Below, in pieces: positions 18,029 to 27,757 of a DNA stretch of 64,000 nucleotides. Both the position numbers and the translations under genes were made by a program. Position 1 is the stretch's first letter, and every line of letters begins with the position of its first letter. The notes below the pieces were generated by a model that made no database searches, was not told where the DNA came from, and was given only the letters and a program-made list of their open reading frames with translations. The stretch lies in assembly GCF_016817355.1 (NCBI RefSeq), contig NZ_JADOTT010000003.1:62001-126000 (forward strand), given 5' to 3'. The DNA comes from Maricaulis parjimensis. GTDB lineage: Bacteria > Pseudomonadota > Alphaproteobacteria > Caulobacterales > Maricaulaceae.

Positions 18029-21000
18029 CTAGCCGCCGAAACCGCCGCCGCCGGGCGTTTCGATCTCGACGCTGTCGCCGGTCTCTACCTCGATGCGGAA
18101 CAGGCCGGGCAATTCCTCGACCTGACCGTCCCGCCAGACGCGTTGCTGGCCGGGCAAGGCATCGCCGCCGCCCATCAGTCCGAACGGGTTCTCGTTTCGC
18201 CGGGATGAGAGGAGGGCGACTTCCATCGGCTCCAGGAATTGCAAGCGGCGCACCGAACCATCGCCACCGCGCCAGCGTCCGGTCCCGCCGGACCCGTTGC
18301 GGATACGGTGGTGGATGACGCGGACGGGATAGCGCCGTTCCAGCACTTCCGGATCAGTCATCCGCGAATTGGTCATATGGGTGTGGATGGCGCTCTCGCC
18401 GGCAAACCCGTCGCCTTCGGCATCAAGGCCGGCTCCGGCTCCGCCACAGATCGTCTCGTAATACTGGTGATTGGCATTGCCGAAGGTGAGATTGTTCATC
18501 GTGCCCTGGCAGGCGGCGAGACGCCCGGTCGCACCGAACAGCGCATCCACGACGAGCTGGCTGGTCTCCACATTGCCGGCCACGACAGCGGCGGGCGGAC
18601 GCGGATTGAGCAGGCAGCCATCCGGGATGATCAGCTCGATCGGCTTCAAACATCCCTCATTGAGCGGGATGGCATCGCCAACCAGGCAGCGGAAGACATA
18701 GAGAACGGCGGCCCGCGCCACCGAGGAGGGCGCGTTGAAATTGCTGTCGCGCTGGTGCGAAGTGCCGGTGAAGTCGACGACCGCCGTCCGGTCCTCGCGA
18801 TTGACGGCGATGCTGACACAGATTTGCGCGCCATCATCCAGCCGCACCGTATGATGGCCATCGCTCAAGGCCTCGATGACGCGGCGAACTGCGCGTTCGG
18901 CATTGTCCTGGACATGGCCCATATAGGCTTTCACCACATCCAGCCCGTTGTCGGAGACCAGGCGATGGAGCTCCTGGGCGCCGCGGGCGCAGGCGGCCAG
19001 CTGGGCCTTCATGTCGGCGATATTCTGGTCCGGCTTGCGGGCGGGATGCGCACTGGAGGCGAGAATCTCGCGCACAAGGGTTTCGTCGAATTCCCCGCCG
19101 CTCATCACTTTCACATTACGGAATTGCACGCCTTCCTCGTCGATCGTCCGCGAGAAGGGCGGCATGGAACCCGGGGCGATCCCGCCGACATCGGCATGGT
19201 GGCCGCGCGCCGCGACATAGAAGAGGCGCTCGCCGCTTTTCGCATCATGCACCGGGGTCACCAGCGTGATGTCCGGCAAATGCGTGCCGCCATCATAGGG
19301 CGCGTTGACGGCGACCGCGTCGCCGGGTCCGAGATCGGGATGGGCATCGGCGGCGGCACGGACCGAGGCGGACATGGAGCCCAGATGGACCGGCATGTGC
19401 GGGGCATTGGCGACGAGCCCGCCGTCCGCGTCGAACACGGCGCAGGAGAAGTCCAGCCGTTCCTTGATATTCACCGAGTGCGCCGTTCGCTCCAGCGCAA
19501 CACCCATCTGCTCGGCCACACTCATGAAACGCTTGTTGAAGAGTTCCAGCCGGACGGGGTCAAGCTCGGTACTTTGACCGTCGTCCTGGCGGGCACCGGT
19601 GCGTTCCAGGCTCAGCGTGCCATCGTCCAGCCGGACGGCCTCCCACCCCCGGTCGACAACAATGGTGGTGTTGGGGTCCATGATCAGGGCGGGCCCGGCG
19701 ATGCGCGCCTCCGGCCCGAACTCGTCCAGCGGATAGACGGCGATGTCCTGCCACTGTCCCTGGTCGAACAGGCGGACCTGTCCGGCAGGATCCGGTGCCG
19801 GTGTGCCCGCGGGCGGCATGTCGATCGTCCAGTCGCTGGAACCGGGCGGTTCGGCCTCGGCCTCCACACTCACCGATTCAATCACCAGATCGCCAGCGGG
19901 AATGAAGCCGAACAGGCGTTTGTGCGCCTCGGCGAACTGCGCCTCCATCGTCGCGCGATCCGCTTCAGCCACCGGGATGGAGGTGTCCGAACCGGAGACT
20001 TTCAACCGCCATTCGCGACTGACCCGGATCATGTCTTGCGGCAAGCCCTGCGCGGTCAGCGCGGCGCGGGCTTCATCGCCCAGACTGGATGTGAGGGTGC
20101 GGGCGCGTGCTTCCGCACGGCCAAGGTCTTCCTCGACGGCACCCAGCCGGGTTTCGCGGATCTCGGCCAGGCCGATGCCCAGGGCCGACAGGAGACCGCC
20201 ATAAGGGTGGATCAGCACTGTGGTCATGCCCAGCGCGTCGGCCACACGGCAGGCATGCTGCGCGCCCGCACCGCCAAACGCCGCCAGCGCATAGCGTGAC
20301 GGGTTCACCCCCTGACCGATGGAGATCTGCTTGATCGCCTGGGCCATGCTCTCAACGGCGACAGCCAGGAAACCCTCGGCGGCTTCTTCCGGGCCGGACA
20401 GGCCCATCGCCTCGGCCAGCTCGCCCAGGGCGCGGCGTGACGCCTCGACATCCAGCGGCTGGTCGGAGGTTTCGCCGAAGACGTGGGGGAACCAGTCCGG
20501 CTGGATGCGGCCCAGCACGATATTCGCGTCAGTGACGGCCGCCGGTCCGCCGCGGCCATAGCCAGCCGGTCCCGGCATGGCACCGGCACTGTCCGGGCCG
20601 ACCCGCGCGCGTTCACCGTCGAAGGTCAGGATCGAGCCGCCTCCGGCCGCCACGGTGTGCACCGCCATCATCGGTGCGCGCAGCCGGTGACCGGCGACGA
20701 GGGTTTCCTGGACCCGGTCATAGGCATCGCCGTCGAAACGGGAGACATCGGTGGACGTGCCACCCATGTCGAACCCGATCACCCGGTCATGTCCGGCGCG
20801 CTTGGCGGTCTTGGCCATGCCGACCACGCCGCCTGCTGGTCCGGACAGGACAGCGTCGCGAGCATGGAAACCACCCGCCGGTGCCAGTCCGCCGGAGGAT
20901 TGCATGAAGAAGAGCGGCGTGCCGTCCAGCCCGCGGTCCACGCGATTGACGTATTCGCGAAGGACCGGGGTGAGATAGGCATCCAGCACGCTGGTGGAGG

Positions 21001-21601
21001 CGCGGGGACCGATCTTCACCAGCGGCGAGGCGATGGAGGAGCGGATGATGGTGTTGATACCGCACTCGCGGGCGATCTCTTCCAGGCGCACTTCATGAAT
21101 GTCATTGGCATAGGCATGCATCAGGGCGATGGCGACGGTCTTGAACCCGTCAGCCTGGGCCTGTTCCAGAATCTGGCGGGCGGCCTCGGCATTCAGGCCT
21201 TCGACAATATCGCCCTGTGCGTCGAGGCGTTCCTCGATTTCCACGACCCGGTCATAGAGCGGATCGGGACGATTCAGATCGAGGGCGAAAATATCCGGGC
21301 GGGTCTGGTCTCCGATGATCAGGAGATCGGCAAAACCCTTGGTGACCAGGAAGAGGGTTTTCGTGCCCTTGCGCTCCAGAAGAGCATTGGTGGCCACGGT
21401 CGTGCCCATCTTCACGGCCTGGACTTCAGCGCCCTGTGACAGGCGGCGCACGCCTTCACTCGCGGCATCGGGGTAGTCGGGGCTTTCAGAGAGAAGCTTG
21501 AGCGCGTGCAGGCGTCCATCCGGCGCCCGGCCGATGACATCCGTGAACGTACCGCCGCGGTCGATCCAGAATTCCCATTCGCCCTGCACGTGCTCGCTCA
21601 T
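18029..21601 (-). CDS. 5-oxoprolinase / hydantoinase A-B fusion protein
   Basis: A single chain of 1190 aa that should cleave 5-oxoproline (pyroglutamate) to glutamate with ATP, or a related cyclic imide. Order of domains: HyuA N-terminal '[14 protein letters not shown]' (about 11-24), HyuA core with '[17 protein letters not shown]' (phosphate-binding actin-like fold), then HyuB from about 680 ('[27 protein letters not shown]'). The C-terminus has the Gly-rich 'GGRR'-like end ('[16 protein letters not shown]') normal for the HyuB part. Many bacteria encode A and B as separate genes; here they are fused as in eukaryotic OPLAH. The frame starts with a TTG at 21622, but ATG 21601 is the better start. 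No transport gene is adjacent. Confidence 0.92.
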   Translation of the reverse strand: MSEHVQGEWEFWIDRGGTFTDVIGRAPDGRLHALKLLSESPDYPDAASEGVRRLSQGAEVQAVKMGTTVATNALLERKGTKTLFLVTKGFADLLIIGDQTRPDIFALDLNRPDPLYDRVVEIEERLDAQGDIVEGLNAEAARQILEQAQADGFKTVAIALMHAYANDIHEVRLEEIARECGINTIIRSSIASPLVKIGPRASTSVLDAYLTPVLREYVNRVDRGLDGTPLFFMQSSGGLAPAGGFHARDAVLSGPAGGVVGMAKTAKRAGHDRVIGFDMGGTSTDVSRFDGDAYDRVQETLVAGHRLRAPMMAVHTVAAGGGSILTFDGERARVGPDSAGAMPGPAGYGRGGPAAVTDANIVLGRIQPDWFPHVFGETSDQPLDVEASRRALGELAEAMGLSGPEEAAEGFLAVAVESMAQAIKQISIGQGVNPSRYALAAFGGAGAQHACRVADALGMTTVLIHPYGGLLSALGIGLAEIRETRLGAVEEDLGRAEARARTLTSSLGDEARAALTAQGLPQDMIRVSREWRLKVSGSDTSIPVAEADRATMEAQFAEAHKRLFGFIPAGDLVIESVSVEAEAEPPGSSDWTIDMPPAGTPAPDPAGQVRLFDQGQWQDIAVYPLDEFGPEARIAGPALIMDPNTTIVVDRGWEAVRLDDGTLSLERTGARQDDGQSTELDPVRLELFNKRFMSVAEQMGVALERTAHSVNIKERLDFSCAVFDADGGLVANAPHMPVHLGSMSASVRAAADAHPDLGPGDAVAVNAPYDGGTHLPDITLVTPVHDAKSGERLFYVAARGHHADVGGIAPGSMPPFSRTIDEEGVQFRNVKVMSGGEFDETLVREILASSAHPARKPDQNIADMKAQLAACARGAQELHRLVSDNGLDVVKAYMGHVQDNAERAVRRVIEALSDGHHTVRLDDGAQICVSIAVNREDRTAVVDFTGTSHQRDSNFNAPSSVARAAVLYVFRCLVGDAIPLNEGCLKPIELIIPDGCLLNPRPPAAVVAGNVETSQLVVDALFGATGRLAACQGTMNNLTFGNANHQYYETICGGAGAGLDAEGDGFAGESAIHTHMTNSRMTDPEVLERRYPVRVIHHRIRNGSGGTGRWRGGDGSVRRLQFLEPMEVALLSSRRNENPFGLMGGGDALPGQQRVWRDGQVEELPGLFRIEVETGDSVEIETPGGGGFGG

Positions 21602-21752
21602 ATCCGTCGCCCATGGCTGCAAACCGGTCGGAGGGTAAGCATGGCGCGACGCGGTTCAACAGGCTTAAGCTGGTCGAATTCGCAGTTTATGCTGTGGCAG
21701 CTCTCGCGTCTGGCGTGCGGGATACCTAAATGACGCCCCGGAGGGCGGAGAA

Positions 21753-22454
21753 ATGAGTTTCTGGCAAAGGTTGGCAGATCGGCTGAAGGGCCGCGACTGC
21801 TTCCTCGAGTGCGAGGGCTGCGATGAACGCGCCGCCCAGCACAATGTCGAGGACGCCGACTTTGCCATGGCGCTGATCGGGCTGGGGGCCAAGATGGCCA
21901 AGGCTGACGGCATTGTTTCCCGCTCGGAGGTCCGCGCCTTCTATGAAGTCTTCAAGCCGCCGCCGGAAGGGCGCGAGTCGCTGGACCGGGCCTTCCAGCT
22001 GGCGACCCAGACCACGCTGGGTTTTGACGGCTATGCCCGCCGGCTGGCGCGGCGCTTCCGCTGTTATCCGGCCATCCTGGAAGATGTGCTGGACGGCCTC
22101 TTTCATGTCGCCAAGGCCGATGGTGCCGTGACGCCGGACGAGATGAGCTATCTGGAACAGGTCGCGGACATTTTCGGCTTCAGCGAGAGTGAATTCCGCC
22201 GTATCCGCTCGGCTCATATCGAGCCGGACGCGGACGATCCCTATGTCATTCTGGGTATCGAAGCTGACATCTCCGATACCGATCTGCGCCGTGCCTATCG
22301 CCGCATCGCCTCACAGAATCACCCTGACCGGCTGATCGCCCGGGGGGCGCCGCTGGAAATCCAGAAGCTGGCGGATGAAAAAATGGCAGCAATCAACACG
22401 GCTTACGGGGCGATCCTGCAGGAGCGTGGGCTGGTGACACGGGCGGCCGGCTGA
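21753..22454 (+). CDS. TerB-DnaJ (DjlA-like) co-chaperone
   Basis: A 233-aa protein. Residues about 30-145 are a TerB-like all-helical domain containing two acidic 'KADG' loops ('MAKADGIVSRSE' and 'VAKADGAVTPDE'). Residues about 163-228 are a J domain with the obligatory HPD at 190-192, which stimulates DnaK ATPase. E. coli DjlA has the same order but an N-terminal membrane anchor; none is seen here, and in its place is a Cys-containing segment 'DCFLECEGCDE'. A ribosome binding site (GGGCGGAG) precedes the ATG. It lies alone, divergent from the oxoprolinase gene. Confidence 0.88.
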   Translation: MSFWQRLADRLKGRDCFLECEGCDERAAQHNVEDADFAMALIGLGAKMAKADGIVSRSEVRAFYEVFKPPPEGRESLDRAFQLATQTTLGFDGYARRLARRFRCYPAILEDVLDGLFHVAKADGAVTPDEMSYLEQVADIFGFSESEFRRIRSAHIEPDADDPYVILGIEADISDTDLRRAYRRIASQNHPDRLIARGAPLEIQKLADEKMAAINTAYGAILQERGLVTRAAG

Positions 22455-22469
22455 CCGGCTTGGTTCAGC

Positions 22470-22500
22470 AGGGGGGAATACAGGACCTGTCATTCCCCCT
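22470..22500. terminator. Strong hairpin after the DjlA-like gene
   Basis: GGGGGAATACAGG and CCTGTCATTCCCCC pair over 13 bases with a single bulge (22472-22499). It lies 18 bases after the stop codon. There is no T run after it, so termination may be Rho-assisted, or this may be an mRNA-stabilising stem. Confidence 0.5.
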
Positions 22501-22675
22501 CAAAATCGCGTCGGTGAATTCTTAATTCGGTATGCGGAAAATGGCGCGGCAAAAGGCAGTTAGCCCGCGGGGCTCGCGGAAAGCCCTCTTGTCGCACCGG
22601 CCATGAATTGACCTTTGCCCCAGTCATGCCAACATGGAGTGGTAGGCCAAGGGGGCAAAACGGAGAGAGACATCG

Positions 22676-22987
22676 ATGACCGAGACGCGTCATAGCCAGA
22701 CTTCGTTCTTCTCAGCCGGCTTCGCCCGTACCCGGGCCGGGCGGATCGTGCGCGACGTGCTCGCGGCGCTGATCGCCGTGGCCTTCCTGGCGCTCGTCGT
22801 CTTCCTGGCGGCCATGCTGACCGCTGCCTTCCTGGTGCTCGCCGGGATCGGTCTGCTGGCGGGCTGCGCCTATTGGCTCTGGCGCAAGCTGCGCGGCGGT
22901 CCGCGCCGCAAGGGCAGTGCCGAGGATGACATCCTGGTTGCCACGCGCGGCCCCGATGGCTGGACGGTCGAAGGCCTCGGCCGCTAG
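22676..22987 (+). CDS. Small inner-membrane protein of unknown function
   Basis: A 103-aa protein with a GGAGAGAGA ribosome binding site before the ATG. Two adjacent hydrophobic helices span about residues 30-75. They are flanked by basic segments ('RTRAGRIVRD' before, 'WRKLRGGPRRKG' after), suggesting both ends are cytoplasmic. No family was recognised. It is a single gene followed by the esterase gene about 95 bases later. Confidence 0.65.
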   Translation: MTETRHSQTSFFSAGFARTRAGRIVRDVLAALIAVAFLALVVFLAAMLTAAFLVLAGIGLLAGCAYWLWRKLRGGPRRKGSAEDDILVATRGPDGWTVEGLGR

Positions 22988-23082
22988 CGGTTTCCCGCAA
23001 TTGTGACTTTCAACCCGAAACGGCCCGGCTAGTCTGGGCCGTCTTCGTTTCTGCCTGCCCCTGACGGTCCGGGAGACTGTTC

Positions 23083-24327
23083 GTGCGTCGTTTCATACCG
23101 CTTTTCATCCTCATCCTCCTGCCGCTCATGCTGGTGGGCTGTGTTTCCATGGCGCTGCCGAAAGTCTCGGCCCGCACGCCGGACACGGCGGCTCGTCCCG
23201 CACTGGACGGTATCGACCAAGCGGATTGGGAAGCACAGCGGGCCGGCCTGTTGCAGCAATTCCAGAACGAGGTCTATGGCGCCTGGCCGGCACGCAGCGA
23301 TGTCCGCGTGGTCGCGCAGGAGGTGATCGCCACCGACGCCTATGACGGGGCCGGACGGATCGAGCAAATCCATCTGGAGATGGGCGGGCAGGACACCTAT
23401 CTCGCCGTCATCCTGCCCAATCAGGTCGAGGGCCCGGTGCCGGCGATCATCCTGCAGACCTTCTGCGGCAATGTCCCGGCCCTGGGCTGGCGCGAGGGCA
23501 TTGAAGGGCCGACCACGTCCTATTTCCAGGAATGCGGTGAGCACGGCTTTGCCAGTTTCACCGTGCGGCAGATTTTCGGCCGCCACATCATGACCCCGCC
23601 GGTCGAGGAGATTCTCGACCACGGTTATGCCCTGGTCTTCCACTATTCCGGTGACATTGTCCCCGACGCCAATGGTCCGGCCCAGGAGGCGCTGACCGAG
23701 CTGTCACCCGATGCGCAAAGCGGCGGTGTCATCGCTTGGGCCTGGGCCTATTCCCGCGTCGTGGACGTGCTGGAAGAGGATCCGCGCTTCGACCGCGACC
23801 GGATGGCAGTCTGGGGGCATTCGCGCAATGGCAAGTCGGCCCTTGTCGCGGCCGCCTTCGATGAACGGATCGATCTCGTCATCGCCCACCAGGCCGGAAC
23901 CGGCGGCACGACGCTGACCCGGTCCGATGCCGGTGAAAGCGTCGCCCAGATCACCGATACCTATCCCTATTGGTTCAGCCCGAATTACACGGGTTATGCC
24001 GGGCGCGAAGAGCTGATCCCGGTCGATCAGCACCAGCTGATCGCCCTGATGGCGCCGCGCCCGCTTCTGATCGGCGGGGCCTGGCGGGACCAATGGTCCG
24101 ATCCGGGCGGCAGCTACCGCGCCGCCCAGGGTGCCACGCCCATCTATCAGCTCTATGGCTCACAAGGTCTGGAGCAGGAGGCGCTGGGAGCGTTCGACCC
24201 GCAGGCCGATATCGCCGTCTTCATGCGCAATGGCTTGCACGGCGTGACGGCAGTGGACTGGCAGAACTTCCTCGCCTTCCTGGATGCGCATTTCTCCCCG
24301 GATGAGGGTGTCGCGACCACGGATTAG
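23083..24327 (+). CDS. CE15 glucuronoyl esterase-like alpha/beta hydrolase, lipoprotein
   Basis: A 414-aa lipoprotein (lipobox 'LVGC', Cys20) with a GTG start. The nucleophile elbow GHSRNGKS (Ser247) is the distinctive G-x-SRNGK motif of carbohydrate esterase family 15, which cleaves the ester between glucuronoxylan and lignin, or related uronic esters. 'IAHQAGTGGTTLTRSDAGES' after it matches the CE15 substrate loop. Later 'NGLHGVT' holds the likely catalytic His. In marine bacteria CE15-like enzymes may act on algal or other uronate polymers. No glycan-degradation locus surrounds it, so the substrate is unknown. Confidence 0.85.
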   Translation: MRRFIPLFILILLPLMLVGCVSMALPKVSARTPDTAARPALDGIDQADWEAQRAGLLQQFQNEVYGAWPARSDVRVVAQEVIATDAYDGAGRIEQIHLEMGGQDTYLAVILPNQVEGPVPAIILQTFCGNVPALGWREGIEGPTTSYFQECGEHGFASFTVRQIFGRHIMTPPVEEILDHGYALVFHYSGDIVPDANGPAQEALTELSPDAQSGGVIAWAWAYSRVVDVLEEDPRFDRDRMAVWGHSRNGKSALVAAAFDERIDLVIAHQAGTGGTTLTRSDAGESVAQITDTYPYWFSPNYTGYAGREELIPVDQHQLIALMAPRPLLIGGAWRDQWSDPGGSYRAAQGATPIYQLYGSQGLEQEALGAFDPQADIAVFMRNGLHGVTAVDWQNFLAFLDAHFSPDEGVATTD

Positions 24328-24365
24328 CGCTTGCCCCTTCTGGCGCAGCGGTCCATGACGGACAC

Positions 24366-25280
24366 ATGCGTTTACGGGATTTCCTCGCCCTGATGGCCGT
24401 TTGCGTGGTCTGGGGCATCAACTTCATCGTGGCGAAATTTTCCGTGACCGGTGCCCCGGGTTGGGTGCCGGGCTTTGACGGCGTGCCGCCCATCTTCTTC
24501 GCCTTCATGCGTTTTGCGCTGCTCTATGCGGTGCTGGCACCCTGGATCCGGCCCATTCCGGCCAAGCTGGGCACGATGATTGCCATCGGTCTCACCATGG
24601 GCGCCGCGCAATACGTGCTCATGTTCATGGGGCTGCGCTGGGCGACGCCGTCGGGCATGGCGATTGCCGTCCAGACCGGTGTGCCCTTCGCCACCATTCT
24701 CTCGGTCGTCTTCCTGAAGGAGAAGGTCGGGCTGACGCGTGTGATGGGCATTGTCCTGTCCTTTGTCGGTGTTGCCCTGGTGATCGCCAATCCGGCCGAG
24801 ATGGACTTGTCCATCGGTCTCCTGATCGGCATTGGCGCGGCCTTCGCTGCCGCGGTCGGCATGATCCTGGTCAAACAGATGCCGCTCGACTCGATCCGCA
24901 TGCAGGCCTGGATCGGGCTGATCTCGGCGCCGCCCCTGCTGGCGCTCTCCCTGACCTTCGAGACCGGGCAGATGCAGTCCATCGTGGATGGCGGCTGGCC
25001 GATCTTCCTCGCGGTCGCCTTCACCGTGCTGCTGGTGAATGTCTTCGGGCATGGCGTCTTCTATGACCTGCTGCAGCGTTATGACGCCACGCTGATTGCC
25101 CCGCTCACCCTGATGGCGCCCTTTATCGGGGTGATTGCCGGCCTGACCGTGACCGGTGACCCGTTCGGCTGGCGCCTGATCGCCGGTGGCGCGCTGACCC
25201 TGATCGGGGTCGGCATCATCGCGCTGCGCCCCAACAAGAAACTGCCGACCGCCGCCCTGGCCCGCGAGAAGACGCTGTGA
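24366..25280 (+). CDS. EamA/DMT-family transporter
   Basis: A 304-aa integral membrane protein with about ten hydrophobic helices in two EamA repeats (about 5-145 and 155-290). It begins 'LRDFLALMAVCVVWGINFIVAKF', typical of the family, and has the 'ATPSGMAIAVQTGVPF' segment of the EamA (O-acetylserine/cysteine exporter) subgroup. It probably exports a metabolite; the substrate cannot be deduced. Its stop overlaps the GTG start of the amidase gene (GTGA), so the two are co-translated. Confidence 0.88.
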   Translation: MRLRDFLALMAVCVVWGINFIVAKFSVTGAPGWVPGFDGVPPIFFAFMRFALLYAVLAPWIRPIPAKLGTMIAIGLTMGAAQYVLMFMGLRWATPSGMAIAVQTGVPFATILSVVFLKEKVGLTRVMGIVLSFVGVALVIANPAEMDLSIGLLIGIGAAFAAAVGMILVKQMPLDSIRMQAWIGLISAPPLLALSLTFETGQMQSIVDGGWPIFLAVAFTVLLVNVFGHGVFYDLLQRYDATLIAPLTLMAPFIGVIAGLTVTGDPFGWRLIAGGALTLIGVGIIALRPNKKLPTAALAREKTL

Positions 25281-25942
25281 GCCTGAAGCCGATTTCCGCG
25301 CCGTCGCCGAACTACAACAAGCGTCGCGGCCCGATCCGCTATGTCGTCGTCCACTATACCGGGATGAAGACGGGGCAGGCGGCACTGGAGCGTCTGCGCG
25401 ACAAGGAGGCCAGTGTCTCCTCCCACTATCTGGTGGAAGAGGATGGCCGCCTGTTCCAACTGGTCGATGAGCACCATCGTGCCTGGCATGCCGGGCGCGG
25501 CAGCTGGCGCGGGGAGGGGGATCTCAATTCTGCCTCCATCGGCATCGAGATCGTCAATCCCGGCCATGAATTCGGCTTTCCCGATTATCCGGAAGCCCAG
25601 ATCGATACCGTGATCGCGCTCGTGCGAGACATTCTGGCCCGCCACAATCTGCCGCCGGAAGCCGTGATCGGTCATTCCGACCTGGCCCCCGGCCGCAAGA
25701 TTGATCCGGGCGAGAAATTCCCCTGGGACCGTCTGGCGCGCGAGGGCTGCGCCGCGGCACTGCCAGGCGAAAAGGCCGAGGGTGAACCGGCGGCCTTGCT
25801 CAAACTGATCGGCTATACGCTCGAGCCGGGTCTGAAACCCGTCGTCGAGGCTTTCCAGCGGCGCTGGCGTCCGGCGCGTGTTGACGGGCAGATCGATGCC
25901 GAAACCCGCGCCCTGATCGAGCGTGTCGCGTCGCTGGGGTAA
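25277..25942 (+). CDS. N-acetylmuramoyl-L-alanine amidase (AmpD-like) with peptidoglycan-binding tail
   Basis: A 221-aa type 2 amidase that should cleave the bond between N-acetylmuramic acid and the stem peptide. Zn ligands are in 'YVVVHYTG' (His about 26) and 'IGHSDLAPGRKIDPG' (His about 135, with the catalytic Lys/Asp region). Residues about 175-220 look like a peptidoglycan-binding helical domain ('VVEAFQRRWRPARVDGQIDAET'). There is no signal peptide, so it likely acts in the cytoplasm on recycled anhydro-muropeptides, like AmpD. It starts at GTG 25277, overlapping the transporter by four bases. Confidence 0.9.
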   Translation: MSLKPISAPSPNYNKRRGPIRYVVVHYTGMKTGQAALERLRDKEASVSSHYLVEEDGRLFQLVDEHHRAWHAGRGSWRGEGDLNSASIGIEIVNPGHEFGFPDYPEAQIDTVIALVRDILARHNLPPEAVIGHSDLAPGRKIDPGEKFPWDRLAREGCAAALPGEKAEGEPAALLKLIGYTLEPGLKPVVEAFQRRWRPARVDGQIDAETRALIERVASLG

Positions 25943-26039
25943 GCAGTGTTTCCAGCCGGGAGACCCGGCGGTCCGCATTCCCTCCTGACCTTGGACCTTC
26001 GCTCCCTCATCATGCACGCATGCAAGGAGGAGGCGGCCA

Positions 26040-26561
26040 ATGGGTATTATCCATTCCTGGGCCGGAGGCGTGCATGCCCTGGCGGCGCTGCTGGCGCTAT
26101 GGTGGGGCTGGCAGGCATTGAGGCAACCCAAGGCAAATCGCAATCACCGGCGCATCGGCTATGCCTATAGCGGCGCGATGGGGGTGTTGCTGCTGGCGGG
26201 TATTCCAATGCTCGAAAACGGGTTCACGGCCTTCCACGCCCTGTCTGTTGTGTCTGCGATCACTTTGGCCGGCGGGATATACATGATCCGGCGGGCCCGG
26301 TCGGCAGCGACGCCAAAGGAGAGGCGCGCCCGGGTCTTTGCGCACTACAAATTCATGACCTGGTCCTATGCGGGCCTTGTCGCGGCGGGCGTTGCGCAGG
26401 TCTCCACACGCCTGCTCGTCGCCACTTTCGGTCTGCAATATTTCTGGTGGTTCGTCGTTGTGGCCTCGGTCGCTGTGTGCATCGTGGCGGCGATCTGGAT
26501 CCGGCGGTTCGAACGCAACGGTCTGGAACGCTATCTTGCTGTCGTGAACCGGGCGGCTTGA
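26040..26561 (+). CDS. DUF2306-like membrane protein
   Basis: A 173-aa protein with a strong ribosome binding site (GGAGGAGG) six bases before its ATG. Four hydrophobic helices are visible (about 5-25, 40-60, 62-85, 135-155). Conserved-looking His residues occur at 'HSWAGGVHALAA', 'NRNHRRIGYAY' and 'FAHYKFMTWSYAG', a pattern like the DUF2306/DUF2269-type heme- or quinone-related membrane proteins. The family is a tentative guess. It directly precedes the RNase P RNA gene. Confidence 0.65.
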   Translation: MGIIHSWAGGVHALAALLALWWGWQALRQPKANRNHRRIGYAYSGAMGVLLLAGIPMLENGFTAFHALSVVSAITLAGGIYMIRRARSAATPKERRARVFAHYKFMTWSYAGLVAAGVAQVSTRLLVATFGLQYFWWFVVVASVAVCIVAAIWIRRFERNGLERYLAVVNRAA

Positions 26562-26593
26562 CCTGAGCGACGACGGAAGGCATGTGCACTGCC

Positions 26594-26974
<381 letters not shown>

Positions 26975-27087
26975 CTTTCTTTCCATATCCGCATCAATGG
27001 GTGTTGCGCGACGGGCTCGGCGCCCGTCCGGTCTCGCAAAGCGACCGGTCTTGCCGGATTGGAAACAATCCACCGAAACCGGCATTT

Positions 27088-27102
27088 CCCATCCAAACCC
27101 AT
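27088..27102 (-). promoter_or_regulatory. Upstream MraZ-box pair
   Basis: CCCAT-N5-CCCAT on the plus strand reads as TGGGT-N5-TGGGA on the minus strand, two TGGGN repeats at ten-base spacing. This matches the known MraZ binding pattern (TGGGN repeats with five-base spacers). It is only two repeats and lies over 190 bases from mraZ, so it is less certain than the proximal group. Confidence 0.45.
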
Positions 27103-27225
27103 CAAGTGCACGGATGGGGCCTGTGGATATTAACTTAATGTTCTCTTCCCGTTCCGTTTTTCGTGTTGCGTGAATACTTCATGACCCGCGTTAATCCATG
27201 AAAAACGAACCTTTCGTCATTGTTT

Positions 27226-27260
27226 CCCATCAATTCCCATGTTATCCCATCGTTAACCAT
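27226..27260 (-). promoter_or_regulatory. MraZ box (three TGGGA repeats with 5-nt spacers)
   Basis: CCCAT occurs at 27226, 27236 and 27246, exactly ten bases apart, with a degenerate ACCAT at 27256. On the minus strand this is TGGGA-N5-TGGGA-N5-TGGGA, the arrangement bound by MraZ in E. coli and other bacteria. It ends 36-46 bases before the mraZ GTG, the expected place for autoregulation of the dcw operon. Confidence 0.8.
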
Positions 27261-27295
27261 GCAGGGTGGGCTGCGTGGTTTTTGGGGACAGGCAC

Positions 27296-27757
27296 GTGTT
27301 TCTTTCGACGACCATCAACGGAATTGATGCCAAGGGACGGGTTTCCGTCCCGGCCGGCTTCCGTGCGGTCGTCAAAAACGACCCCGAAGAAAAGATCTAT
27401 GTCTGGCCCTCCTTCGAGGGCGGCTATCTGGAGGGCGGCGGTCAGGCCCTGCTGGACCGCTATCTCGCCCTGCTGGAAGAGATGGATCCCTATGATGATG
27501 CCCGCGCCGCCTTCGAGCAGACGATTTTCGGTGATACGCGCGGTCTCGCCTGTGACGGCACTGGTCGTGTCACCCTGCCCAAGGATTTGATCGAGCTGGC
27601 GGGCCTGGACGGCAAGGCGGCCTTCGTCGGTCTGGGCTCGCGGTTTGAAATCTGGAATCCGGAACGCCTGGCTGAGCGCAAGGCGAGCGCCCGCAGTTTT
27701 GCCCGGGACAACAAGAAATCCCTCAAGCTTCCCCCGCGTCCGGGAGGTGGAGCATGA
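27296..27757 (+). CDS. mraZ: Transcriptional regulator MraZ
   Basis: A 153-aa AbrB-like DNA-binding protein that represses the dcw operon promoter by binding repeated TGGGN boxes. I start at GTG 27296, since '[22 protein letters not shown]' is the family's conserved N-terminus and GGGGACAGG precedes it; the frame's upstream extension is not conserved. Two SpoVT/AbrB half-domains are seen, the second with '[21 protein letters not shown]'. It is first in the dcw cluster and overlaps rsmH by four bases (ATGA). MraZ boxes lie just upstream. Confidence 0.94.
   Translation: MFLSTTINGIDAKGRVSVPAGFRAVVKNDPEEKIYVWPSFEGGYLEGGGQALLDRYLALLEEMDPYDDARAAFEQTIFGDTRGLACDGTGRVTLPKDLIELAGLDGKAAFVGLGSRFEIWNPERLAERKASARSFARDNKKSLKLPPRPGGGA

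Larger units (their letters stand above)
26975..27295 (+). promoter_or_regulatory. Intergenic region rnpB-mraZ with dcw promoter region
   Basis: This 321-bp stretch has no gene. Two tandem hairpins follow rnpB (ACGGGC/GCCCGT at 27011-27027 and CCGGTC/GACCGG at 27028-27048); they may end or process the RNase P transcript, although no T run is present. From about 27120 the DNA becomes AT-rich ('TTAACTTAATG'), as expected for the dcw promoter. Two groups of MraZ-type repeats lie within it and are listed separately. A TTAACCAT sequence (27253-27260) resembles the non-canonical CtrA half-site; it overlaps the repeat register. Confidence 0.6.

Noticed and set aside
18239-20299. 686-codon frame opposite the 5-oxoprolinase gene
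   Set aside because: Antisense shadow; the minus-strand protein has clear HyuA and HyuB domains end to end.
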